Shown here piece by piece: positions 50,670 to 63,071 of a stretch of 64,000 bases of DNA. Below the pieces are notes generated by a model. That model ran no database searches, was not told the DNA's origin, and saw only the letters and a list, made by a program, of their open reading frames with translations. The position numbers were made by a program, and so were the translations under genes. Source of the DNA: Lepidodermella squamata (taxonomy: Eukaryota > Gastrotricha). Location: the NCBI GenBank assembly GCA_047495785.1, contig JBLDXI010000013.1, positions 3,906,001 through 3,970,000 of the forward strand. Reading direction: 5' to 3'. Numbering within the stretch: the stretch's first letter is position 1; each line of letters begins with the position of its first letter.

Positions 50670-53600
50670 TCAAAAGTGAGCAGTTACAGCCTGAACTTCG
50701 GCGAGGTCAGAGTACAACTGGTCGACGGTGGTACCCATTCGCCGGGCGAGTTCAGCCTGTTGCCGGTAGCCGAGCCATACGTATTGATAGACTAGATCGC
50801 CGTCGATGATTGATCGAAGTTGGTTATACAGAGGACGTTGTGATGACCGGTACAGACGATAGGCAGACGGGTTCAAGCCGGCGAGATGAGGCAAATTTGC
50901 CACAAGCAGTTTCTAGATTAAAAAAAGCATAAAATGGTAACAATTCATGGTACAATTACGCTAATAATTGAATTTTACGAATGAAAAACAAAAATACGGT
51001 GACTAAAGCAGGGTTTTTCGATGGACTATAAACGGAGACTTAAAATATCAGATAATTTGAGTCAATATCGGTGTCATTTGAAAGTCAACAAGAAATAATT
51101 TACTGTGCTGAAGTCAATTACCCCATCTTAACGCAATGCAACCTCACAGAACAGGTAATATAGTGCAAAATGGTCCATAAGTGGGATTTAGCTTCCGGGG
51201 GACCATTGATAAATGACAGCAATGATCGTTGCGAGAAGTCAGTCAATCGCCATGGTCGAAATCAATTTTAGCTCATGGCACTAGCCCGTAAGAGATATAT
51301 TTTACCATTCCAATTCTAACAGTAAATCGAACTTTAAAGACGAATTTGGTAATATTCAATTTATGAAAAATTCGTATCCTGTGTTTCACTTTTAGCTCTC
51401 ATCATTGGCCTGAAAGGAATTATCACTTGAACCACTTTCCATTAGTCATTTTTCGAACTAAAAGCAACCTAAAACACTTACTTGCAACATGAGAAGACGT
51501 CGATATAGCTGTTCTTTGACCGGCAGAAGCATTCCGATACCACCGTCAAGCGTCGGGAGATAGGTCACGTGACGATGGTCATATTGCAGGAAAAATCGCG
51601 GGTCTTTTCGAAGCGGGCCAAGTCGACATCTGACTCGAACCATAGACGCAACACGACTTCCCAAGTTCATATCAGCTCGAGGTATCAAACGCTGGCCGCC
51701 GTAACTCTCACGCGACTCGGGCTGATGTGTGAAAACGATGAGGTTATTGTCAATATCAGTTGCGATGAAACCGAGCTGCGTGTTATCGACTAGAAAATCA
51801 ACGGTCATAAGGGGCATCGGGCGGAAATCGCGGGCGATCAACGATAGAATTTTATGATCGTCTTGATACCGCACCAACGCGACTGATTTTTGAATATCAC
51901 CAAGCAACGCGAAGTTTTTCAACCCACACGAGGCAATGTTGTACAACCGCGAGTCGATGAAAGAAACTGGTAGAATGTCGGAGTCTTTCAGGGTGAACAT
52001 GTACACACGCTGGCCAACTGAGACGAGTAAAGACCCAGAAACGACGCACATCGAAGTGACAGGACCTTTCTCTTCACGAACGCAGATCTTCTTCAACCGG
52101 TAACGCGTCAAAGGCTGACCAGGTTCAGGGACTACATCCGCGATTTCGAAGATCAGGATTCGTCCACGACTCAAAACATCCTCGCCGTAAGAAAAATTTG
52201 TTCCGATAGCGATCAATTCGGGTGAGGCGACCTGGCTATCACCCTTTAGCTTTGAAACTCGCATGCAGGTAACTTGTTCCCAGTCATCGAATTCGAATTT
52301 ACCAGCCGGGGCCGCTTCCCAACTCGCGCTGGTATACAGCTGTAACGTGTACTTTTTCGCATTCGGCCAAATGAAGCGATTATCACGTTCGAGAGGGACT
52401 AGTTGGCGTTCCTCGGTCTCCCAATGCACCAATTTCGTCAATTTTTCAGTGCTTTCGGAGTAAGTGACGGCGAATAGCTGTTGGCTGGGAACGTAGTTGA
52501 CAAAGTGGGGCGTTGCTTTGAGGGGCACGCGGCGGGTAGGCCAGACGTCGGTGTAATCGACGTGGGTGGGTAGGACTGCGATTCGAAGTTCGCCCTCGAC
52601 GTTGTAGTAGACGAAACCACGCTCGCAGTTCGGGTTGTGGAATTCGGCGAGACAAGACACGCTACCTTCAACGACCATAGGATGGCACCTCAAGAATGGT
52701 CGACTGAAAAGAGACAAAAATTCGATTAAAATAAAAATAAAATTATATTTGTTGATATTTTCATTCAAATCTTGAAATTCGTAACAGCTATTTCTCACAA
52801 TTTTCCACCACCCAAAACATAATATCAATCAGAACCTTGAGATTCAAGCTGATATATCAAATATTGTTGATCATGACTGATCGCGTTGAAAAATACAGAA
52901 TTTGATAGATCTGAACGAAAAAAATGTATTTGATTATCTCGTCATTTGCCAAAATTTGTCAAAATTTCCAGATCAAGCTACTTTTCAAGAAACTCACAGT
53001 TTGTTCGTCATCAACCAGTGCGGGCGAGGGCCACAAACCACAACTCCACAGTAGCCAGCAATGTTCTCAAACGGCCGGAAAATTGCTGGTCTCTTGCTTA
53101 TATGCAGTTTATTCGCACCTTGCTGCGGCGTTTCCTGGTCTTCAACGCGGCTATTCACCACCCCCAAGCTTTGATGCTGAGCAGCCGCTGGTTGCCAAAC
53201 CGAGGTGCGGCGAACTCGTTGCAGATCGACTTGGATCGTTTCGTTCGGAATTCGAGCAAAACGCGACGCGTCTTGGGCCAAGCCGAAACGATACGCTTCA
53301 TAAACGTAAATTCGATTCCCGGCGGTCGCAGCGAATAGGTACAAATGTTTGCGGCATGAATCAACGTTAACAAAGCACAACTCAGAAATCGTAGGCAGGG
53401 AAATATCATCCGTCTTCTGATCAACGTCCACAAATAGTGTATGCGTCAAAACCTGAGGCCCATCCGCGAAATTGCCGCAACGAAAAACAAGCTCAACTTC
53501 GGGTAGAACGTATAGCTCCAAACAGCCGTTTGACCTGACAAAGGCCATGTATTGGCGAGAGGTCATCGGAATGTCCTCTTTTTTTACTTCAGGAACGGTA

Positions 53601-55867
53601 GATTGGGTCGGAGGAGCAGCGGCAGAATCACCATAGAGCAATAAATCCTCATCATCAGCATCAGTAGGTAGGTTACTGATAGATGAAGCCGACGGTCTGT
53701 TGGGGGTAGCTTGGGTCGGAACCGCGAAACCGGTCTCAGTCTTGTAATCCCGCATCGATAAAAGCGACACGATGCCTGATTTATCGATGAAACAAGTCAC
53801 CGCAGTCGCGTCTGATGCCAATTTTTCAAGCCTGGTCAAGCTCAGCTGCGAATCTTGGTTCAACTCAAGTAGCATGACCGTCCCATCTGAGGTTAGTAGA
53901 GTGACAAACGGGTCGGAACAAGCGGCTTGCACAACAGTTTTATCACCGAAAGAAACTGTATGCACCTCACGTTGGCCGTCATGTAGAAGAGCGCAGGTCG
54001 ACGTTACTTGAACAATGAAACGCCCCTGGCCGAGACTTGCGGCTAAAACCGTTGAAAAAATTGTTGAAAAGCCCCTCGTGTCTTCCACCTCAGCAATTTC
54101 TTGCCCGGTTTCTAAAATTAAGGTGGAGTCGGAACGGCTGACTATGAGGAACGAATGCATCTCCGGCGACTGTTCCGCGCCGGCGGGGCGATAGGCACAG
54201 GCCACAGTCCACATATCAACGCAACCAGGTAGCGAAAACCCGGTAACGATTTGGGGGCGGATATGACGTTGCATCATACAAACCGCCCCGTTCCTACCAT
54301 GCCCGGCTGTTACGATGAGTTCAAGCTCAGGCTCCTGTCGTTGCCCGCAAAATTCCTCCGATAAACCACTCGCTTGAGCAATAACAGCTTGTGAGCAAGG
54401 TCCGGTAGTGGTTAAACTTGAGCAAACTTCGAATTGGTAAGCAGTAGTATCAGCGATATTATTCGCCGAGTCCGCGTCTTTATCCTCCAACAACAAATCA
54501 AGATCATCATTATTTTGAGCACTAGCCAAGTCCAATTTCCGTCGTTTATAGTCCGGCTGAAATTCGCGAACACCGTCGGAAGGTTCGATAACTCGGTAGC
54601 GTAAAAGCAGTGAATTGCCAAGCCTCGATCCCAAAAACACGATATTCGGCTTCAAAACAGAAAGACACGTCGATAGAACGGAAGAGCCGGCTTTATCGAA
54701 TCGGAATGTTCGCATAAATCGCATCGAATCAGCAAAAAGGGACAAAATGTACAAATCGCCGTTAGATAGCGAAACTAAAATTGTTCGATCATCTTTCGGG
54801 CCGATGAAAGACGCCTGGCAGCAGTCGAGCGAAATCGTCAAATCAGGCTGGTTGAAACTTGGTTTCACAGCAGCTAGTCCCGTAGTCCGCTCTCCCAGGC
54901 TATTCACTGCAACGCCGAAAAGTGGGACACTTTGATTCAGGTAGAGTAGCGAATTATTGCAGAAAAGTAACGCGCCGCCAATTGGGCGTGGAATTGACAG
55001 TAATTTGAAAGAGTCAAATGGCAACCCTTCGACGTACCAAATCACAGGAGGCATCAGCGGTTGACCAGGATGGGCGTTATTCGAAGCCGCATCTTCTAAA
55101 TCCGCAGTTAAAGAAACAGCTGCGACGACGCAGCTATCGATTCGACAAGCTAAACGACCAACCCAGTTACGATGACTTTCGCCTAGAATGAGCAAAGTCG
55201 GCTCAAAATAGCCGTGTAGAAACTGAATGTCATGGACGTGAATCATCGGAACGTTCGGCAGTTTCGTGACATCAATCGTGTAAGATGATAAGCGGCTATC
55301 GATAGCCATCGGATGCGAATTCGCACCACCAACACTCAGCGAAAACGCCTTTCCAATATCCATACTTTCCTCCAAAAATGAAGACCGCCTTTGCTTGCTG
55401 AATTCATATCGCAGTGGGATAATAGCGATTAAACGGCCATAGAAAAGGCCGCTGATGCACCGATGTTGAGGATCGACCCGAATCTGAGGAACAAATGCGT
55501 TTCTCACAGCACCAGATGCGTGATCTTGGTCTTCGAAATAATTGAGCGCTAACGTTTTCAAGTCATGCGTATCTTCGTCGTAACGAACAATTGAGACTTT
55601 TGCGTCGGGAAAAGCTAGGGCTAGGCAATCTCGATCATTCACGCCCGCAAAGCGGACACATTGCATAGAACAGACATTTCCAGAAAATCGAAAAGTTTGA
55701 CAATGGTCGAACACAACGGCCTTATTCTCATTTTCGACGATTCGATAAACGTCCAGGTAATTAACTGAAGACACTAGCAAATTCTCTTCATTATTGTGGT
55801 AGAAATGACACACCAAACTGTTTTCCACGCCAGTATGCCGGTGCACCTGCTTGAATATCGCATACAT
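50670..55867 (-). CDS. CPSF1: cleavage and polyadenylation specificity factor subunit 1 (CPSF160), 3 exons
   Basis: Exons are 55867-52998, 52703-51482 and 50912-50670, for 1444 residues (human 1443). The protein begins MYAIFKQVHRHTGVENSLVC. It carries the WD/beta-propeller architecture of the MMS1-N / CPSF-A family; the C-terminal half includes FHNPNCERGFVYYNVEGELR and LPVKEQLYRRLLMLQ. The last exon ends LPHLAGLNPSAYR and then TTVDQLYSDLAEVQAVTAHF, matching the human end (VTAHF). CPSF160 is the scaffold of the mRNA 3'-end processing complex. A Ser/Pro/Asp-rich insert with PTDADDEDLLLYGD is at about 718-731. The gene lies between PI4K2 and NDUFS3 on one strand. Confidence 0.96.
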
Positions 55868-56226
55868 TTATAACACCTAGTTTTGAGAACAAAAACGCAA
55901 AATTATTTTAAGGTTTTTATTACTTTTCACCAAAATATTATTATGCAATTTTCCCTCATTTACCATTTTTCTTGTTAAAATAAAATCATTCACATGGAAC
56001 ATTCGCAATTATTTTTAATCGGTTTGATATCTTGGATTATCTGCGTTAAGAATCAGCAAAATAATTATTCAATTTTAGTATTTACATTCATGATGTTAAT
56101 CACACATACTAATAATTAAGTGTAAATTAGTGTCAGATGTTCAGATCATCACCGACTGACGAACAAGCATTTTTAATTTATAAAGAGCCATAAATAACGA
56201 AAATGTGCTATTAGGATTATCCTCGA
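55868..56226 (-). promoter_or_regulatory. intercistronic region PI4K2 - CPSF1
   Basis: 359 nt on the minus strand. AATAAA (TTTATT at 55916-55921 on the plus strand) is about 38 nt before an acceptor, gttctcaaaactag (AG at 55878-55877), which lies 10 nt before the CPSF1 ATG. The layout is compatible with an operon; a separate promoter is also possible. Confidence 0.5.
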
Positions 56227-57801
<1,575 letters not shown>

Positions 57802-59510
57802 TCAAAAAAATAACATTCATCTCTAGAAATGATCATGAACGTCAGTGATTTTCCAATCATCAATTATAAGTGATAAAGGTCAAAATGGTGACAGTCATAA
57901 CACTATGCAAGCCGTGTATTTTACATTTATTTTAAGAATTCTTTCAGCGCCGGCCACGGCTGGGCTTGGGCGCATTTTCAATGATCAATGACATTCATAT
58001 GAATGAGGGTGAAGTGTTATACTGTAGAACAGAAGATCAAAGCCTTACGGATTTTTAAAGTTAAAAACGCTGATAAATAACCATCAACATTTTTTCAAAG
58101 ATCGAAGATTTCAGAGACTTGCAGTCTTAGTGAAGGCTATCTTTAAGCAGGGACAAGAGTCAGCAGCCCATATGAGACTTGGCAAGCCCCATCTCTATCT
58201 TCGCTGTTGTTTGAAAAGGCAACAGCTGACGCATCATCAATATTGCACAACACGCAATTTTCAAATGACTGCGAATACATAGACAGGGCCGAAATCGCTT
58301 GCCATGTCTCATATTTGCTGTTGGCGGCTGGCCGTCGACGCACTTTTGGCGCAGGTGACGTGTGACTGATGAGTGAATCGGGCAGACTTTTTCGATTGAT
58401 TATCATTTTCAAAAATACATGCTATTTGGTTTTGTCATATAATAAACATTATATAATGTATTTCTTTTTTAACATAATATCATTCCCGAAAATCAAATGG
58501 ATCCAATAAAATTATTCTGATAGTTTCTAGGGTGATAGGGGGTAGCTGGGTTCTGGTTCGGGGAAACCGGCTTATTCTTGAAAACTTTTTCGCCTTTGAC
58601 TTGCGACTCCTGGCTTCTCATTGCTCACACGTCTTGAAAAAAGAACCTAGAACTTGGAAAGTTTGCAGCAAAATAAGACGTGGAAATTGATTCTTCACTC
58701 GTGATAGTTGGCTTATTCCTCTGAATTCTCTGGCCTTGTGCAAAAAAAAGGAGGCGAAAAATGGCTGTTTCGCTTTTAGATTTCGTAGGGCAGACGGCAG
58801 ACGAGGGCTGTTGGCTCTCCAATATCCTTCTCCATGTAATCTTAACAAGTATCAAGGTCATACCTATTGCACGTCTGCTCCTTCAGACGGGTGAGGGGCG
58901 GAGATACGATGTCACTATGAGAGTGCACGGTGGACGTATACTCTACCGTTCAACCCGGCGCCCGGTGGCATCTTTGGCCTCATACTCCGATTTCACGCGT
59001 CTGCGCCCTGGTTCTAGGTTCTAGCATGACTTGGTTAAATTTTAATCTACAAGGGAAGAGTAAACTAGAGAAACTCATAGCATTGTATATTGTAGTTTCC
59101 AGTCTGCCCCGACTTGTCATTGTCTGCGGCGTTTCAATGTTGATGAATTATCTTATTTCTGGAATGGTGTAGCTATTTAGACCTAGCTCTTATTGAAACA
59201 TTATGCAGTCACATGAGCCATTATAGTTCACCTTATGGAGTCGAACATAGCTCATGAAGCCCATATTGCATAAGGTTTCGACATCTGGTTCAGGTCGAGT
59301 CTTTTTACTCAAGCTAATTTCTATGCCTATCTCATTATCTATTCTTGATAGTCGATAGTTCACGTATCCCTCGTTGTTGCTAATTTATTTTGCATGGAAT
59401 GTTCCCCTATTTGAAGCAATCAAGGTGCAGTCGAAGGGCAACATTTGCTACATGTTTAATGTTAATTTTTCAATTGCCTGTAGATAAAATTAAGCTTTGG
59501 ATTGAACAGC
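57802..59510. other. divergent intergenic region PI4K2 / WBP4
   Basis: About 1.7 kb, presumably holding both promoters. A minus-strand open frame of 89 codons (58412-58143, containing KYETWQAISALSMYSQSFE) reads protein-like but has no splice or homology support. Overlapping short frames near 58.6-59.1 kb are not convincing. An acceptor-like tttttcaattgcctgtag lies 27 nt before the WBP4 ATG. Confidence 0.45.
58143..58412 (-). other. small open frame of uncertain status
   Basis: 89 codons from an ATG, with mixed amino-acid composition and no low-complexity runs, upstream of PI4K2 on the same strand. I do not recognise it, and it has no clear partner exon. Chance is a real possibility. Confidence 0.25.
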
Positions 59511-60194
59511 ATGACAGAATACTGGAAATCCCAAGCCAAGAAGTATTGCGAATTTTGTCAATGCTGGATCACCGACGACAAAGCTACTCGAGATATACAC
59601 GAGAAAGGACTGCGCCATATAGCCAACGTGCAGAAAAAGATCGATGAGGTGAAGAAAAAAACCGTTGAAAACCAGCGGGATAAAGACAAATTGGCATATG
59701 ATTTATCTGAGATTGAGAAGAAAGCGTATGTTGCTTTTCAAAAAGACGTGTTGCAAAGTGTTAGTGCCATAGTGCAGTCTGGGTCGACACCGGAATCTCA
59801 AGCAGTGGCAGAAAGTCTGCATGCTAAAATCCAACTTCAAGAGGCGAAGAAATCCGAGGACGACAAGAAAAAGAGCATACCGAGCAGTGCTACCTCAATA
59901 GATGAATTTTGGGAACAGCGTGTGTCACCCGAAGGTTACATCTATTATTATAATACGAAAACGAAGCAGCGGCAATGGGACAAGCCGGATTGTTTGAAGA
60001 AACCTGCTGCATCGGCATCATCATCTTCCACACCCGCCCAAGACCAGCAAGTCAAACAAGCAGAAAAACGGAGTGCACCCGACTCTCAAGCGGAAGAAGC
60101 GGAATCCAAGCCTGATTTAGGCCCCGGTAAAATTAAACTTCGCCCCGGTATAACCAGCTTATTGCCGAAAAAGGCGAAAGTTGACAATAAGTAA
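59511..60194 (+). CDS. WBP4: WW domain-binding protein 4 (WBP4 / FBP21-like spliceosomal protein)
   Basis: This intronless gene encodes 227 residues starting MTEYWKSQAKKYCEFCQCWI. Residues 13, 16, 30 and 36 (Cys, Cys, His, His) form the U1-C-type zinc finger that is diagnostic of WBP4. One WW domain follows at about 134-159 (FWEQRVSPEGYIYYYNTKTK to WDKP); human FBP21 has two. A charged tail ends ITSLLPKKAKV. FBP21 acts in the spliceosome around B-complex activation, binding proline-rich splicing factors. The ATG at 59511 fits the family N-terminus exactly. NBN begins 98 nt after the stop codon, so WBP4 is probably the first gene of a plus-strand operon. Confidence 0.92.
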   Translation: MTEYWKSQAKKYCEFCQCWITDDKATRDIHEKGLRHIANVQKKIDEVKKKTVENQRDKDKLAYDLSEIEKKAYVAFQKDVLQSVSAIVQSGSTPESQAVAESLHAKIQLQEAKKSEDDKKKSIPSSATSIDEFWEQRVSPEGYIYYYNTKTKQRQWDKPDCLKKPAASASSSSTPAQDQQVKQAEKRSAPDSQAEEAESKPDLGPGKIKLRPGITSLLPKKAKVDNK

Positions 60195-60292
60195 CTCGTT
60201 GTTTTTCACTATTTCATTTTTGCCATTTGTCATAAACAAATATCATTGACTCTCCCCTCATTTCTGTTAGATTTTTTGAAAGAGTATTTTTC
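60195..60292 (+). promoter_or_regulatory. intercistronic region WBP4 - NBN
   Basis: 98 nt. A pyrimidine-rich acceptor, ctcatttctgttag (AG at 60269-60270), is followed 22 nt later by the NBN ATG. There is no canonical AATAAA, only AT-rich variants. Operon-like spacing. Confidence 0.6.
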
Positions 60293-62392
60293 ATGTGGAC
60301 AATAACTCCTGTGACTCAATCTCAACAGTCACTTGGCGTAATTCGCCTTCTAGCCGGAAAACTATGCAACGTCGGTCGACGGAAAGCCGATTCAGATATT
60401 TGCCTCAGCGATGAGACGATCAGTAAAAGCCATGCTGTTCTACGAGTCGATGAGAATAGTTACGACATTTCAGACCCATCTCATCGCCCGAAATTGGTCG
60501 TCCGAGATCTCAAATCAACGTGCGGAACTCTTATACGAGGTAAAAAGATAACACCCGAGTCCGACGTTCCAGTTGAAGATGACGTTGAAATTCAATTTGG
60601 GAAACGCGTTACATTTCGAGTTTCGTACGATCCGATGGTTTTCGCGGTCTCATGCAACCTGTCTCGGCCAGATTTTAATAAGGTCTCATCATCAGCCCGA
60701 TCTCTGGGTGCTCATTGCCTGCCTCAGCTCACTCAACATTCCGTTATTACAAGTGATATCACTGTTTTATTGGTCGAGGATGTTATTACCCAGATAACGC
60801 CTGGTATTTTGAGTTCTTTGGTCTACGAATGCCCCATGGCGACTTTGAAATACGTTGCGGCGTTGGAGGAAGCTGCAGCAGTGAAGGGCACGCCTGTTCC
60901 TAGTGTTTCGAGTTACCCACCGAAAGTCTCGCGCGAATTATCGTCGTTTTTACGTCTCGATCGTCAAAACAGGAGGCGTTTATTTGCTGGTGTAACGTTT
61001 CACCTTTTGGCGCGAGGTCATTCCGACGCGGAGGCGAACGGACTGAAGGAGTTGATCACGCAAGCGGGCGGGGTGGCTTGCATAGTGACGAGTGAAGCAG
61101 ATTTACCGGCTAGTGCTGAGAGCAGAGTTGTGTCTCTGCTGAGCAGCGTCGGTGCGCCTGTGAAGCGTGCGTTGAGTAAAAACGGCTGTCGTGTTATAGC
61201 GCCTTGCGAAATTTGCATGGCTGTTGCGTGCGCTTCATCCAGCGACTACACTAATCCGCATTCGCTGAAGCCAGCTAGTTGTTTTATACACCACAATGGC
61301 ACTGGTTGCATCCTGGTTAGCGACGCATGTACGCCTGATGTACAAGTAGAACAAGAACAAGAACATGACGATTCTGCGTCGACTATAAATTGCGATGACG
61401 ATGATGAAAATATGGCCGACCCGGAGTGTACGTGTGCTGAAATAAAAGATGAACCTATTTTTACCTCAACACAGCGGCTCGATGCGCAGCAAGAAACAGT
61501 GCCACTAGCACCACCGCCACGAATACTGCCTGAGAACCGCACATTGGCGCGCGGTCGCGACCTTGCGCCAACAAATAAAACAGGGCCCTTACCTCCTCAA
61601 CCACCTCCGCCAATGATATCGTCGTCTAATAATAATAATAACGCATTAACAAACACTCGTAGGCGGCCTATCGACAGCGGCGAAAGTCGCGGCGACAACG
61701 CGACGGAAAAGCGGCGCCGAGTGGAGGATATCTCCGTTGACCTAACTGGCAACCACGAACGGCCGGCTAGTTCTAAATCCACTACCTTAACTCCACCTGC
61801 CCCGCCCGGCTCGTGGATTTCTACGTCGAAAAAGCACACCGGTGGTGTTAATTCAACAGCTATTAGTGTCAATTTAACGTCAGTCAAGAAAGAAGAGGGC
61901 GAAGACCCTGACAATCCGGTGCAGAGTCTTGTAGTTGTCAAGTACGCTGACAATTTGTTCGATCCCAATTGCAGTTTGCGGGATTTGCGCATAAGTGACG
62001 ACCCTTTATCGCCGCCTCAGCGCAGCTTTGTGTCAAATGCGAGTCGTGCTGCTATGTCAACAACAACTAACACCACACAACGCCGCTCCATGCTCGCTGG
62101 TAATGGGCAAAAAATCTTCAAAAAAGTCTGGCCGCTTCACATGGTCAACAACGAGCAGTGCATCAGAAAAGACCAGTTAGTCCCGGCAGCAGAACTCGAA
62201 AAATCCCGCCGATCTAAACGCGACTCGTCAGTTTTGGAAGGTGAAGAAGAAATTGCCGAGGAGGAAGCAACTACTTCCAGAGTCAACCCGGTGTTCAATC
62301 GAAGCGAATTGGAGGTCGTACATGACAGCGTCATGGACGATGCGGGGCCCAGTCAGCGCCAAAACGTCTTTCGAAACTTTCTCAAACGCTGA
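60293..62392 (+). CDS. NBN: nibrin orthologue (NBN/NBS1), MRN-complex subunit
   Basis: This intronless gene encodes 699 residues (human NBN 754). An FHA domain covers about residues 20-112, with VGRRKADSDICLSDETISKSH holding the phosphothreonine-binding Arg and Ser; TCGTLI follows. Two BRCT repeats occupy roughly 120-320. A long disordered acidic region carries poly-Asn and Pro-rich patches. Near 605-611, KIFKKVW resembles the MRE11-binding motif. The C-terminus NVFRNFLKR recalls the ATM-recruiting FRYNPYLKR end of vertebrate nibrin. NBN recruits MRE11-RAD50 to DNA double-strand breaks and activates ATM. The FHA-BRCT-BRCT order makes the call secure; the C-terminal motifs are read by analogy. 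Confidence 0.88.
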   Translation: MWTITPVTQSQQSLGVIRLLAGKLCNVGRRKADSDICLSDETISKSHAVLRVDENSYDISDPSHRPKLVVRDLKSTCGTLIRGKKITPESDVPVEDDVEIQFGKRVTFRVSYDPMVFAVSCNLSRPDFNKVSSSARSLGAHCLPQLTQHSVITSDITVLLVEDVITQITPGILSSLVYECPMATLKYVAALEEAAAVKGTPVPSVSSYPPKVSRELSSFLRLDRQNRRRLFAGVTFHLLARGHSDAEANGLKELITQAGGVACIVTSEADLPASAESRVVSLLSSVGAPVKRALSKNGCRVIAPCEICMAVACASSSDYTNPHSLKPASCFIHHNGTGCILVSDACTPDVQVEQEQEHDDSASTINCDDDDENMADPECTCAEIKDEPIFTSTQRLDAQQETVPLAPPPRILPENRTLARGRDLAPTNKTGPLPPQPPPPMISSSNNNNNALTNTRRRPIDSGESRGDNATEKRRRVEDISVDLTGNHERPASSKSTTLTPPAPPGSWISTSKKHTGGVNSTAISVNLTSVKKEEGEDPDNPVQSLVVVKYADNLFDPNCSLRDLRISDDPLSPPQRSFVSNASRAAMSTTTNTTQRRSMLAGNGQKIFKKVWPLHMVNNEQCIRKDQLVPAAELEKSRRSKRDSSVLEGEEEIAEEEATTSRVNPVFNRSELEVVHDSVMDDAGPSQRQNVFRNFLKR

Positions 62393-62594
62393 AAAACGGA
62401 CCGATTTTGTGATTTGCAACTTAATTTCCTGCTGATTTTACGTTGAAATTCGAGAAAAATTCGCTAATTTCAGGGAGGCATTTTCACTCTCGGAAATTTC
62501 TTAGATTTTTGCTCAAATCGTTTTGTTTTTAATCTTCACAACAATATTTCTACTTCAGCTAATTTTCTTCATTTTATGTAGATTTATTTAAATA
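62393..62594 (+). promoter_or_regulatory. intercistronic region NBN - coiled-coil gene
   Basis: 202 nt, T-rich. A strong acceptor (cttcattttatgtag, AG at 62580-62581) lies 13 nt before the next ATG. Consistent with a third gene in the WBP4-NBN operon. Confidence 0.55.
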
Positions 62595-63071
62595 ATGGGT
62601 GTTAAAATTTATCGATTAAAAGAAGCTGCTTTGCGGTTTTTGTCACGAAAAAGCAAGCGGTCTTCGACTTCCACCGCTTCTTCGCCGGAGTCTATGCCTG
62701 GGAATTTCACCATTTCCTCCTCAATTTTCAGCGGCAGTTGCGGTAAGGGCGGAGTGATTGGCGGCGGAAGACCGGCTTCGGTTGACGCGGCGGATGAATT
62801 GGCGGATTACGTCGTAGCGTTGGAACAGAAAGTTTTCGAGGCGGAGACTAGTAAACACGCGGCTGATATGACGATCGCTCAACTTCGCCGGCAACTAGTC
62901 GACCTCGAGCAGCAACGCTCGATTCTCGGGTCGGAATTGCGACGCCTCGAGTCGGAAAATTCGCACCTGCAATCGGCGATACAGGATGTTAGCAGTTGGA
63001 TCGCGAGAAGCGCCGACTCCCTTCTATCGCCCCCGGTCTCGGTCGCTTGCCGAGAGACTCAAACCGACTGA
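62595..63071 (+). CDS. small coiled-coil protein with C-terminal LC8-type TQT motif
   Basis: This intronless gene encodes 158 residues. The N-terminus is basic (MGVKIYRLKEAALRFLSRKSKR). A Ser/Gly-rich disordered stretch (about 24-64) precedes a heptad-rich helix at about 66-136 (VVALEQKVFEAE, LRRQLVDLEQQRSILGSELR, LESENSHLQSAIQDV). It ends CRETQTD, which fits the [K/R]xTQT recognition motif of dynein light chain LC8. A parallel coiled coil next to an LC8 site is typical of LC8-stabilised dimers. I do not recognise a named family, and GC-rich third codon positions support real coding. Its operon position after NBN is inferred from the 202-nt gap with an AG acceptor. Confidence 0.72.
   Translation: MGVKIYRLKEAALRFLSRKSKRSSTSTASSPESMPGNFTISSSIFSGSCGKGGVIGGGRPASVDAADELADYVVALEQKVFEAETSKHAADMTIAQLRRQLVDLEQQRSILGSELRRLESENSHLQSAIQDVSSWIARSADSLLSPPVSVACRETQTD

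Noticed and set aside
50670-50912. A stand-alone small protein of about 77 residues
   Set aside because: Its sequence (AGLNPSAYR to VTAHF) is the last exon of CPSF1, preceded by a proper acceptor in the right phase.
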